Assembly (NCBI GenBank): GCA_963596435.1
Contig: CAVBMG010000006.1
Location: 1-64,000, forward strand
DNA from: COE1 sp963596435
Lineage (GTDB): Bacteria > Bacillota > Clostridia > Lachnospirales > Lachnospiraceae
Direction of reading: 5' to 3'
DNA length: 64,000 nucleotides
Shown here: one piece after another, positions 26,809 to 34,480 of the stretch
Layout: each line of letters opens with the position of its first letter
Numbering within the stretch: the stretch's first letter is position 1
Notes under the pieces: model-generated
What the model was told of the DNA's origin: nothing
The model's input: only the letters and a program-made list of their open reading frames with translations
Databases searched by the model: none
Program-made: the position numbers and the translations under genes

Positions 26809-27164
26809 CAAGTGTTCTTTATTCAAAAGCCTGTAAAAAGCAGATACAGGATAAAATTACGCTGCATTATCAGCCTGCACAGAGGGATGAGGTGTGGACG
26901 CAGGTTCAACTACAATATGTAGACTTCCTCAAAGACTGGCGTACAGACCTTGGAGGCGGGAAGAACTTTCATAATGGGGCAGGTGGAACCTATGACTGCA
27001 TTGCCCTGATGGCATATTATGTTGTCTGTAAGTCAGTCACCAGTCTGGATGAGATTGAAGAGATGGAGGGGAATCTGTTCCTTACAGCTTTTTGCAAGTT
27101 GAAATTTGTAGATGTCAATAAACCTTTCTTCAAAAGATTAATGTATTCTATTGTTTTGGGATAG
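26805..27164 (+). pseudogene. truncated ATC-hydrolase-family protein
   Basis: 119 aa. It matches, from memory, the N-terminal half of the L-2-amino-thiazoline-4-carboxylic acid hydrolase-like family of Clostridia: DWRTDLGGGKNFHNG, GGTYDCIALMAYY, TSLDEIEEMEGNLF and FVDVNKPFFKRLMY. The family normally runs well beyond 200 aa with a cysteine-rich C-terminal half (the related gene at 43781 keeps a CRLDY...CDCGY tail). Here the frame stops right after KRLMYSIVLG, and I could not find the missing half in other frames downstream. The ATGA overlap with the LysR stop shows it was translationally coupled. Probably a remnant. Confidence 0.65.
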
Positions 27165-27269
27165 ATTTGGCAGAAAGTTCTACATTTTATAATCAGATAA
27201 CAAATCCAGGCTATCATGTAATCACCTCCATGTTATAGTATATGCATAGTTTATGGCAAATATAAAAGA

Positions 27270-27300
27270 TTGACTTTACAATCGTTGTAAAGTTTATAAT
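27270..27300 (+). promoter_or_regulatory. MerR-type promoter/operator of the MATE-merR operon
   Basis: TTGACT (27270-27275) and TATAAT (27295-27300) are separated by 19 nt, the over-long spacer characteristic of MerR-activated promoters. The spacer is filled by a palindrome, ACTTTACAA-TCG-TTGTAAAGT (27273-27293). The MerR gene at 28690 is the obvious ligand-responsive activator. Confidence 0.9.
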
Positions 27301-27357
27301 TGACGTCGGAAGGGAGTATTGTCTGCCCAGGAGGTTCAAGGCAGGCGTAAAGGAAGA

Positions 27358-28689
27358 ATGGAAAAAGATTTAACAACCGGAAGTGTACTTAAAAATATTG
27401 TATTTTTCGCATTGCCATATTTGCTGTCCTATTTTCTACAGACATTATATGGAATGGCAGATCTGTTCATTATTGGACAATTCAATGGTGTTGACCGTAT
27501 TACGGCAGTATCTGTAGGAAGTCAGGTCATGCATATGCTGACCGTTATGATCGTTGGTCTGGCGATGGGGGCAACTGTGACTATAGGTAAGGCAATTGGT
27601 GGAAAGAGGCTGGAACAGGCATCTATAACGGTAGGAAATACCATTACTCTGTTCATGGGAGTGTCACTTGTCATGACAGTTCTCTTACTGCTGTTGGTAA
27701 AGCCAATTGTAGCAGTGATGTCAACGCCGTCGGAGGCTGTTTCAGAAACCATTATTTATCTGACAATATGCTTTATTGGGATTCCTTTTATTACGGCATA
27801 TAATATTATCAGTTCCATTTTTCGCGGGCTGGGAGATTCTAAAAGCCCCATGTATTTTATAGCAATTGCCTGTGTTGCGAATATTATATTGGATTATTTG
27901 TTTATTGGCGGGCTTCATCTAGGGGCGGCTGGTGCAGCAATTGGAACAACTCTGTCACAGACAGTCAGCGTTATTGTGGCATTGTGTGTAGTTCTCAGAC
28001 GTAAGACAGGTATCACCTTGAAAAGACAGTATTTTAAACCGCAAATGGAAACCATGGGACAAATACTCAGAATAGGTATTCCTGTTGCACTGCAAGACGG
28101 CTTCATACAGATTGCATTTATTGTAATTACTGTCATTGCAAACAGAAGAGGCTTAAATGATGCAGCCGCAGTAGGAATTGTTGAGAAATTCATCAGTATT
28201 GTGTTCCTGGTACCATCTACCATGCTTTCTACCGTGTCAGCCCTTTCTGCGCAGAATATCGGTGCAGGCAAGCATGAGAGAGCCAGCGCAACCTTACGTT
28301 ATGCGATTATGATAGCGGTAGGTTTTGGTATCGTAGTAGCGGTGATTACCCAGTTTACAGGTAAAGACATTGTAGGAATTTTTACAAAGGATGAAGCGGT
28401 CATTGTGCTCGGAGATCAGTATCTCAGATCCTATATCTGGGATTGCGTATTTGCGGGCATTCATTTCAGTTTCAGCGGGTATTTTTGTGCTTATGGTTTG
28501 TCCGGCATTTCATTTTTACATAATGTACTGTCGATTATCTGTGTGCGTATTCCTGGAGCTTACTTTGCATCACTGTATTATCCTGATACACTGTATCCGA
28601 TGGGATTTGCTGCACCGGGAGGTTCACTGCTCTCCGTCATTGTATGTGTCATTGCCTTTTGCATTGTAAGGAAAAGGAGGAAAGACTAA
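27358..28689 (+). CDS. MATE family efflux transporter under MerR control
   Basis: 443 aa from ATG 27358, beginning MEKDLTTGSVLKNIVFFALP as many clostridial MATE exporters do. The second-half repeat starts near LRIGIPVALQDGF. A TTG at 27319 opens a 13-residue longer frame (AGGGAG upstream), but those residues do not resemble the family; AAAGGA precedes the ATG. It is the first gene of an operon with the MerR regulator at 28690, which starts directly after its stop, and the promoter has the MerR 19-nt spacer. An inducible drug or toxin exporter is the natural reading. Confidence 0.9.
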   Translation: MEKDLTTGSVLKNIVFFALPYLLSYFLQTLYGMADLFIIGQFNGVDRITAVSVGSQVMHMLTVMIVGLAMGATVTIGKAIGGKRLEQASITVGNTITLFMGVSLVMTVLLLLLVKPIVAVMSTPSEAVSETIIYLTICFIGIPFITAYNIISSIFRGLGDSKSPMYFIAIACVANIILDYLFIGGLHLGAAGAAIGTTLSQTVSVIVALCVVLRRKTGITLKRQYFKPQMETMGQILRIGIPVALQDGFIQIAFIVITVIANRRGLNDAAAVGIVEKFISIVFLVPSTMLSTVSALSAQNIGAGKHERASATLRYAIMIAVGFGIVVAVITQFTGKDIVGIFTKDEAVIVLGDQYLRSYIWDCVFAGIHFSFSGYFCAYGLSGISFLHNVLSIICVRIPGAYFASLYYPDTLYPMGFAAPGGSLLSVIVCVIAFCIVRKRRKD

Positions 28690-29517
28690 TTGGAGGATAA
28701 GAAACTATTTCAGATTGGTGATGTAGCCAAGATGTTCCATATCAGTACCGGGAGTCTGCGGCATTACGAACAGGCTGGGCTTCTGACCCCTGAATATATA
28801 GATCAGGATACGGGTTATCGTTATTATAGTGTGCGCCAGTTTGAGATTTTAAATACGATCTGTTATCTTAGGGCATTGGATATGCCTCTGAATCAGATTG
28901 AGGATTTCCTAAAGAACAGGGATATTGATGTAATAGAAGATAAGCTGATGAAGCAAAAGGAGCTGGTTGCCAGAAAACAGCGGGAACTGGCGATTATTGA
29001 ACAGAAAATAGAGCATCGGTTAGATCAGCTTAAAACTGCAAGAAATTCAGAACTGGATGTAATACAAATAAAGAAAGTGCCCTCCTGTCGGCTTGTATGG
29101 CTGAAGGATTCACTGCGTCCCAAGTCCTATCTGGATCTGGAATATGCCATTCGCCGTCTGGAAGAGAATCAGACAGAATCTGTTGTATTTCTTGGAAAAG
29201 TCGGGGTTGGTATATCAAGGGAAAATCTGATGGCAGGACGATATGAACAATATGATTCGGTTTTTCTCGTTCTGGATGAAGAAGACAGCTATAAGGGAAC
29301 CGTTGAGCAGCATCCGGAAGAACTGTGCGTTTCCATGTGCTTTTGCGGCAGCCATAAAGAAGCAGGGGCGCATTATGAGAAAATGATGGAGTATATTGAG
29401 AAACACAAAATGGAAGTGACAGGTTTCTCCAGGGAAATTACCATGATTGATTATGGAATCACCAATAATACGGATAAATTTGTCACGGAAATCCTGATTC
29501 CTATAAAATGCGCCTGA
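28690..29517 (+). CDS. MerR family regulator with GyrI-like effector domain
   Basis: 275 aa, TTG start immediately after the MATE stop, with GGAGG 8-10 nt upstream. N-terminal MerR winged helix (FQIGDVAKMFHISTGSLRHY, then DTGYRYYSVRQF), a coiled-coil dimer helix (residues ~80-120), and a C-terminal ~150-residue BmrR/GyrI-like multidrug-binding domain. BmrR-type proteins bind hydrophobic drugs and untwist a 19-nt-spaced promoter. Exactly such a promoter precedes the operon at 27270, so this is a self-controlled exporter unit. Confidence 0.92.
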   Translation: MEDKKLFQIGDVAKMFHISTGSLRHYEQAGLLTPEYIDQDTGYRYYSVRQFEILNTICYLRALDMPLNQIEDFLKNRDIDVIEDKLMKQKELVARKQRELAIIEQKIEHRLDQLKTARNSELDVIQIKKVPSCRLVWLKDSLRPKSYLDLEYAIRRLEENQTESVVFLGKVGVGISRENLMAGRYEQYDSVFLVLDEEDSYKGTVEQHPEELCVSMCFCGSHKEAGAHYEKMMEYIEKHKMEVTGFSREITMIDYGITNNTDKFVTEILIPIKCA

Positions 29518-29526
29518 CAAAGATTT

Positions 29527-29964
29527 CTATGAATGAGCGAGTTCGTAAAGTTTCTTAATGTCAGCGGGAAGCTTGTCAGGAATCATTTCTTTAAGGTGTT
29601 CCTCATTACCATTTGCAATAGCCTGGTCATAGTACCAGCACTTGAACTGAATCATAGCCATATTCTTCTCAAGCTCTCGAAGTTGTTCTTCGAGGGCTTT
29701 CTTTCTGCTCTCAAATAATTCCCTGCGGTTTGGATAGGTAGAGGGACCAGCAGCACACCAGTCCATGAACTGTTTGATATCTTTAATCTCCATGCCTGTC
29801 TTCTTGAGACATTCGATGACATGAAGGGTTTCTATTTCATTCTCAGAGAATTTACGAATGCCGGAGACACGCTCCATGCTTGGAAACAAGCCCTCTTTAT
29901 CATAGTATCTGAGTGTTGAGACTGGTAAATGGAACATTTCTGAAACTTGACCGATTGTATACAT
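29527..29964 (-). CDS. small MerR family regulator (AdhR/YraB-like)
   Basis: 145 aa. MerR DNA-binding domain (MYTIGQVSEMFHLPVSTLRYY, with YDKEGLFPSMERVSGIRKFS following) and a short dimerisation helix, with no effector domain. The C-terminal FKCWYYDQAIANG matches HKCWYYETAIEAG in the regulator at 62584, so the two are paralogous subtypes like B. subtilis AdhR. ATG 29964 is chosen (GAGG 5 nt upstream) over GTG 29982. Divergent from the YqxD-like gene at 30151. The dyad at 29992 is its likely autoregulatory site. Confidence 0.88.
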   Translation of the reverse strand: MYTIGQVSEMFHLPVSTLRYYDKEGLFPSMERVSGIRKFSENEIETLHVIECLKKTGMEIKDIKQFMDWCAAGPSTYPNRRELFESRKKALEEQLRELEKNMAMIQFKCWYYDQAIANGNEEHLKEMIPDKLPADIKKLYELAHS

Positions 29965-29991
29965 AGAATCCTCTTTTCTCACAAAATTTAA

Positions 29992-30009
29992 CCTGAAGTA
30001 AGGTTCAGG
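29992..30009. promoter_or_regulatory. candidate MerR operator
   Basis: CCTGAAGTAAGGTTCAGG has perfect CCTGAA/TTCAGG arms. It lies 27 bp upstream of the minus-strand merR start. Read on the minus strand, a TTTAAT/19 nt/TTAAAT arrangement surrounds it, consistent with but weaker than the MerR promoters at 27270 and 63033. Confidence 0.5.
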
Positions 30010-30150
30010 AATTAAACTATTATCAGCATAGCAAAAAGAAGGGGATATGTAAATGCATTTTTATTGAAAGCATTCCTATAAACGAATATACTTATCTTGA
30101 ACTTGTGGATGTAATATGACATGGAATTAGAAAGAACAGGAGAGACAATT

Positions 30151-30606
30151 ATGCAAATATACGTTGATGCAGACGCCTGTCCGGTGGTGGGTATCGTGGA
30201 AGGAATTGCAAAAAAATATAAGATACCGGTTACATTGCTCTGCGATACCAATCATGTGCTACATTCAGATTACAGTGATGTGGTAGTAGTTGGGGCAGGA
30301 GCGGATGCGGTAGATTATAAGTTAATCAGTCTATGCCATAACGGCGATATTGTGGTATCTCAGGATTATGGAGTTGCGGCAATGGCACTTGGTAAAGGGG
30401 CATATGCGATCCATCAATCCGGTAAATGGTATACGGATGACAATATTGATCAGATGCTGATGGAAAGACATCTTAACAAGAAGGCAAGGCGAAGCTCTCA
30501 TAAAAATCACATCAAAGGTCCTAAAAAACGGACAGAGGAAGATGATGAGCGCTTTGCACAGTCTTTTGAAAAACTCATATTGATGGCACAGTCGAAGGAA
30601 CAATAA
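30151..30606 (+). CDS. YaiI/YqxD family protein (DUF188)
   Basis: 151 aa. Matches the conserved YaiI/YqxD family: MQIYVDADACPV start, GADAVDYKLI, DIVVSQDYGVAAMALGKGA and HLNKKARRSS. The fold is PIN-like with conserved acidic residues (D6, D8 and the SQDYG aspartate), which suggests nuclease or metal-binding chemistry, but the function is not established. ATG 30151 has AGGAGA 9 nt upstream; the frame extends to 30121 without a site. Confidence 0.9.
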   Translation: MQIYVDADACPVVGIVEGIAKKYKIPVTLLCDTNHVLHSDYSDVVVVGAGADAVDYKLISLCHNGDIVVSQDYGVAAMALGKGAYAIHQSGKWYTDDNIDQMLMERHLNKKARRSSHKNHIKGPKKRTEEDDERFAQSFEKLILMAQSKEQ

Positions 30607-30611
30607 TATTT

Positions 30612-31577
30612 TTATTTACTCATTTTCCTGTAATCAGAGGGGAATAGCCCTGTATTCTTTTTGAAAAGGGCAGCAAATCGGCTGGGATTGCTATATCCCA
30701 CAGCCGTAGCCACTTGTTCAATGGTTAAATTGGTACTTGAAAGAAGACTCTCCGCCTGGCTGAGTCTTTTTTCAGTGACATATTCGGTGACTGTGCAGTG
30801 ATTGATGGCTTTGAACAGAGTTTTGAACTTGGTCTTGCCAAAGCATGCGATCCTGCATAATTTGTCTGTGGAGACGTCACCGCTGAAATGGTCATTTAAG
30901 TATTTATTCACTGTGTCGATAGCCCGTCTGTCATCCTCTGATATATAGATTCTATGGGCAGGATCCGTCTTGTGACTATTATATTCTATGATAAGGGAAA
31001 TAGACTGTGATACCATACTGTCATAGAACAGCTTGGCAGCAATGCCATCCCCTTCATAATTCCATATTCGTGACAGAAGTTTCTCCATTTCCGGGAAATC
31101 CGTACACCAGTCTATGTTACGGAACAACCGGTCAAAATCAAATTCCACATCTCCGAATTTCTCTGAGATAAATTTCTCATAATATTCACTGTAAAGCTCG
31201 ATTTCAACGGTCTGAATCGGGATTTTTTTATGTATGATGGCTTTGAAATGATAGTCAATATAGTTGAGGAAACGAACCTGTCCGGCAGGAATGCGTCTGT
31301 ATGGGTCGAGTTCTTCACCGGACACGGAGTAGTAATAGCATATGCTTAACCCCTTATGCCCTGGGAAATCAGCTACAACATCATCATGAAAATAGAAATC
31401 ATGAATCTTAATGGCGTACTGGTCGGCTAAACTGTATATCCAGAAATAACCGCCTCCGGATTCTTTGGGAACATAATAATATTCTCCCAACTGCCTGTTT
31501 TCATGAGTCCTTTTCTCAATAAATCCGCTTTCCTGAAATAATTTATGGTATAAATTTGTGCCATTTGACGTACTCAT
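30612..31577 (-). CDS. AraC family regulator divergent from the ECF/ABC operon
   Basis: 321 aa. The N-terminal ~200 residues are an uncharacterised sensing region. The C-terminal AraC domain has STDKLCRIACFGKTKFKTLFK and IEQVATAVGYSNPSRFAALFKK. ATG 31577 is preferred because AAAGGG lies 9 nt upstream; upstream in-frame ATGs at 31583 and 31598 are badly spaced. It is divergent from the ECF importer operon at 31738; the intergenic region holds three TCATACAC direct repeats suited to AraC binding and the shared iron-type palindrome. It probably controls the uptake operon in response to its substrate. Confidence 0.9.
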   Translation of the reverse strand: MSTSNGTNLYHKLFQESGFIEKRTHENRQLGEYYYVPKESGGGYFWIYSLADQYAIKIHDFYFHDDVVADFPGHKGLSICYYYSVSGEELDPYRRIPAGQVRFLNYIDYHFKAIIHKKIPIQTVEIELYSEYYEKFISEKFGDVEFDFDRLFRNIDWCTDFPEMEKLLSRIWNYEGDGIAAKLFYDSMVSQSISLIIEYNSHKTDPAHRIYISEDDRRAIDTVNKYLNDHFSGDVSTDKLCRIACFGKTKFKTLFKAINHCTVTEYVTEKRLSQAESLLSSTNLTIEQVATAVGYSNPSRFAALFKKNTGLFPSDYRKMSK

Positions 31578-31594
31578 ACACATTAGCCCTTTCT

Positions 31595-31707
31595 TCATAC
31601 ACTCTAGTCATATATCTGCTGATTCTGTTGACTTTTGGCGTTAGCAGCAATAATATGCGAATAAGTTAGTAATAACTAACATGAAAATTGTATCATACAC
31701 TTTGGTC
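31595..31707. repeat. direct repeats TCATACACTyTrGTC in the araC/ECF intergenic region
   Basis: TCATACACTCTAGTC (31595-31609) and TCATACACTTTGGTC (31693-31707) differ at two positions; a third partial TCATACAC is at 31573-31580, overlapping the araC start. Asymmetric direct repeats of this size are usual for AraC-family sites. Confidence 0.55.
31628..31680 (+). promoter_or_regulatory. ECF/ABC operon promoter with iron-type palindrome (site A)
   Basis: TTGACT (31628-31633), 17 nt, TAATAT (31651-31656), then the palindrome GTTAGTAATAACTAAC (31665-31680) over the expected start of transcription. The palindrome recurs at 38701, 38825 and 56074. Its shape resembles DtxR/IdeR boxes (TTAGG..CTAA). 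Confidence 0.85.
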
Positions 31708-31737
31708 GTAAGTCAACGGCAGATATAGGAGGAGAAA

Positions 31738-32343
31738 ATGGCTAGGAATAAGAACAAAAAAGGACTAACGGTGAAAGATCTGATTACAGCAGGTGTATTT
31801 TCGGCACTACTGCTGGTTTCAAACGCATTAGGTGGGGGATTGTTTGCGGTCAATCCGGCGCTGACCTTTTACTATCCAATTGCAGGAGCGGTTCTTGGAG
31901 GTCCGATCTTTATGCTTTTACTGGCAAAAGTACCAAAGAGAGGCGCTTTAACGATTGTGGGGGTCGTTGCCTGCATACTCGGCTTTGTAACAGGTATGCA
32001 CTGGGGAATGGATCTGGGCTGCCTGATTATGCTCGCAGTTGCAGACATCCTTGCAGGAATTGGACAGTATAGAAACAAGGGACTGAATATTCTGGCGTAC
32101 ATGTGTTACTGTATTGGACCGGCTGGTTCTTATTTTGTATATTTTGCAGACCCGCAAGGATGGACAGCAACCATGTTGAAGAACGGCACGACACAGGATT
32201 ACATAGATACCATGAATGCCACAGCCGGACCGGAGATTTTGGTGATTATGGTACTGGGCACTTTTATTGTTGCCGCTGTCAGTGGAACAGTTGGTAATCT
32301 GCTTATGAAGAAACAGTTTGAAAAGGCAGGAGTGGCAGCATAA
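31738..32343 (+). CDS. ECF transporter substrate-binding S component (Trep_Strep/MptaE type)
   Basis: This 201-aa integral membrane protein has about five or six helices, a basic start and TVKDLITAGVFSALL, the typical S-component entry. The size, GGLFAVNPALTFYYP and late TVGNLLMKKQ fit the Trep_Strep family S proteins. The S component captures the ligand for the T/A module encoded by the next two genes (4-nt overlap with ecfT). The ligand is not readable. Relatives of this family have been linked to heme or metal uptake in other Firmicutes, and the palindrome upstream suggests iron control. GGAGG lies upstream of the ATG. Confidence 0.85.
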   Translation: MARNKNKKGLTVKDLITAGVFSALLLVSNALGGGLFAVNPALTFYYPIAGAVLGGPIFMLLLAKVPKRGALTIVGVVACILGFVTGMHWGMDLGCLIMLAVADILAGIGQYRNKGLNILAYMCYCIGPAGSYFVYFADPQGWTATMLKNGTTQDYIDTMNATAGPEILVIMVLGTFIVAAVSGTVGNLLMKKQFEKAGVAA

Positions 32344-33038
32344 TGACTCTGCATTTTGACCCAAGAACGAAGTTAATATGCTTGATACTGGTTGTAACCA
32401 ATACGATGTTTTTTCCATCACTGGAATGGGAGAGCATATGGATGATCTTTATCTGTTTATTTGGAATCATAAGTGGAAATGGGAAAAGGTCAATCCTGTG
32501 GGGAATGTTCTATTGTCTTACGTATTTGGGCTGGAATCTTTTCCTGCATAGCGGGGCAGGGATTTCTCATGCTGTTGTGCTTGCCTGGCTTAGTCTGTTA
32601 TTTAAGCTTTTTCCCTGTTGTATGATGTCAGGCATCATAATCAGGACGACACAGATCAATGATTTCCTGACAGCAATGAGTCAGTCCCATGTTCCCAAAC
32701 AGGTCATTATTCCAATGGCAGTGCTGCTTCGCTATATGCCGACTCTGAAAGAAGACTGGGGATATATCAAAGATGCAATGATACTTCGCGGCGTAACACC
32801 TTCTCTTACAGGCTTTATAAAATCTCCTGTAACGACAGTGGAATGTCTGTATGTACCGTTGTTGATTACCGCATCAAAGACAGCGGATGATCTGAGCATT
32901 GCAGCGGTCACAAGAGGAATTGAGAATCCTGATTTAAGAAGCAGCATCCGAGAGCTGCGCTTTAGAGTTTACGATTATACCGCGTTGTTGTTATTTGTAT
33001 CCATGACAGTGTGTACCATATATCTTGCTGGAAAGTAG
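32343..33038 (+). CDS. ECF transporter transmembrane T component
   Basis: 231 aa. EcfT/CbiQ fold: an N-terminal HFDPRTKLICLI motif, about five membrane helices and the cytosolic coupling region LRGVTPSLTGF and AAVTRGIENPD, with the Ala-Arg-Gly type motif that contacts the ATPases. Its ATG overlaps the S-component stop. It links the S protein at 31738 to the fused ATPase at 33088. Confidence 0.9.
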   Translation: MTLHFDPRTKLICLILVVTNTMFFPSLEWESIWMIFICLFGIISGNGKRSILWGMFYCLTYLGWNLFLHSGAGISHAVVLAWLSLLFKLFPCCMMSGIIIRTTQINDFLTAMSQSHVPKQVIIPMAVLLRYMPTLKEDWGYIKDAMILRGVTPSLTGFIKSPVTTVECLYVPLLITASKTADDLSIAAVTRGIENPDLRSSIRELRFRVYDYTALLLFVSMTVCTIYLAGK

Positions 33039-33042
33039 TGTG

Positions 33043-33087
33043 TTGTACCTGAAAGTTTGCAGGTTATGGAAAGGCAGGGTTATTAAA
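33043..33087 (+). repeat. leader repeat, copy 2 (upstream of the ECF ATPase)
   Basis: Forty of 45 positions match the copy before csoR (15743-15787), and it likewise ends directly before the start codon. It has the ACCTG/CAGGT hairpin, GGAAAGG and GGTTATTA blocks. Confidence 0.75.
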
Positions 33088-34479
33088 TTGATAAGTCTAA
33101 GGAATGTTTCGTTTGAATATGCTGGTAATGCTGCCGGACGATTACAAAATATAAATATCAACATAGCAGATGGAGAGTGTGTCCTGTTATGTGGGCGCTC
33201 CGGGTGTGGCAAGACTACGATCCTTCGCCTGATTAATGGGCTGATTCCTGATTATTTTGACGGAGAATTAAAAGGCGAAGTCCTATATAATGGGGAAAAT
33301 ATCTCAGAAATGGAAAGGTATGAACGGGCAAAATTCGCAGGAAGCGTATTCCAGAATCCCAGGACACAGTTTTTCAATGTAGATACGGACAGCGAGATTG
33401 CCTTTGGCATGGAAAATTTAAGCCTTCCCCGCGACCTGATGCTACAGAGAATGGATGAAATCACGGAAAGACTGAAACTGAAGGCTCTTAGGGGACGCAG
33501 TATATTTGAACTTTCAGGGGGAGAGAAGCAGAGGATTGCTTTTGCCAGTGTATATGCCATGCATCCAGAGGTATATCTTCTGGATGAGCCAAGCTCTAAT
33601 CTTGATGCGGATTCCATTGAAGACTTGAGAGAACAACTCAGGGTAATCAAGGCAGAGGGTAAATCTATTCTGATATCGGAACACCGGATTTACTATCTGA
33701 TGGATCTGGTTGACCGCATTATCTATCTGGATAAAGGAGAGATTCAGAGAGAATTTACGAGGGAGGAATTTCAAGATCTCTCAGAAGAAAAAAGAATTGC
33801 AATGGGGCTTCGCACGATTCATAAAAGGCAGAGTCAGGTTCCAAAGTGCCAGGGCAGTATATCCAGTCAACAGGGATTGACTTTTGATCATGTGTCTATA
33901 AAAAGAAATAAGAGAATATTACAAAATAATATTACATTATCGGCTGCAAAAGGCGATATTATTGGAATTATCGGAGAAAATGGCGCAGGAAAGACTACTT
34001 TCTTACGGACCATCTGTGGTCTGCATAAGGATTATGAGGGGCAGATTCTAATAGATGGAAAGCCGGCAACAAAGAAGAAACTGATACAGGATTCCTATAT
34101 GGTAATGCAGGATGTCAACTACGAATTATTTGCAGACTCCGTGAAGAATGAATGCCGGCTGGGAATCAAAAAGGCAGATGAACAGCTGATTGATAGAACC
34201 TTACAGGAGCTGGCACTTGACCAGTTCAAGGAGAGGCATCCAAACACGCTGTCTGGAGGTCAGAAACAACGTGTGGCAGTGGCAGTAAGCCAGGTATGCG
34301 GCAAGAAGCTTCTTACCTTTGATGAACCGACAAGCGGGTTGGATTATGACAGTATGATGCAGGTTGCCAATCTGATAAGAAGGCTTGCCAAAGAAGCCAT
34401 TATTATGATTGTGACGCATGATGTGGAATTTCTTAACAGTGTGTGCACACAAATCTATGAATTGAAGAGGGAGAAATAG
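33088..34479 (+). CDS. fused double ECF ATPase (EcfA-EcfA')
   Basis: 463 aa carrying two ABC ATPase domains in one chain. First: GRSGCGKTT, LSGGEKQRIAF and LLDEPSSNLD. Second: GENGAGKTT, LSGGQKQRVAV and TFDEPTSGLD. The duplicate ATPase powers the S-T pair just upstream. TTG 33088 is chosen because homology (ISLRNVSFEYAG) begins there and the leader repeat ends there, as it does before csoR and cbiO. The long upstream extension of the frame is just the repeat translated. One nucleotide separates its stop from the GTG of the first ABC half-transporter. Confidence 0.9.
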   Translation: MISLRNVSFEYAGNAAGRLQNININIADGECVLLCGRSGCGKTTILRLINGLIPDYFDGELKGEVLYNGENISEMERYERAKFAGSVFQNPRTQFFNVDTDSEIAFGMENLSLPRDLMLQRMDEITERLKLKALRGRSIFELSGGEKQRIAFASVYAMHPEVYLLDEPSSNLDADSIEDLREQLRVIKAEGKSILISEHRIYYLMDLVDRIIYLDKGEIQREFTREEFQDLSEEKRIAMGLRTIHKRQSQVPKCQGSISSQQGLTFDHVSIKRNKRILQNNITLSAAKGDIIGIIGENGAGKTTFLRTICGLHKDYEGQILIDGKPATKKKLIQDSYMVMQDVNYELFADSVKNECRLGIKKADEQLIDRTLQELALDQFKERHPNTLSGGQKQRVAVAVSQVCGKKLLTFDEPTSGLDYDSMMQVANLIRRLAKEAIIMIVTHDVEFLNSVCTQIYELKREK

Positions 34480-34480
34480 C

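Noticed and set aside
27017..27217. 66-codon minus-strand ORF with a perfect ribosome site
   Set aside because: Most of it is antisense to the truncated gene and the product is not protein-like; kept only as a finding about a deletion junction.
33025..33087. Upstream extension of the ECF ATPase (and similar extensions of csoR and cbiO)
   Set aside because: The shared N-terminal residues are only the translated leader repeat; family homology starts at the later codon in all three.
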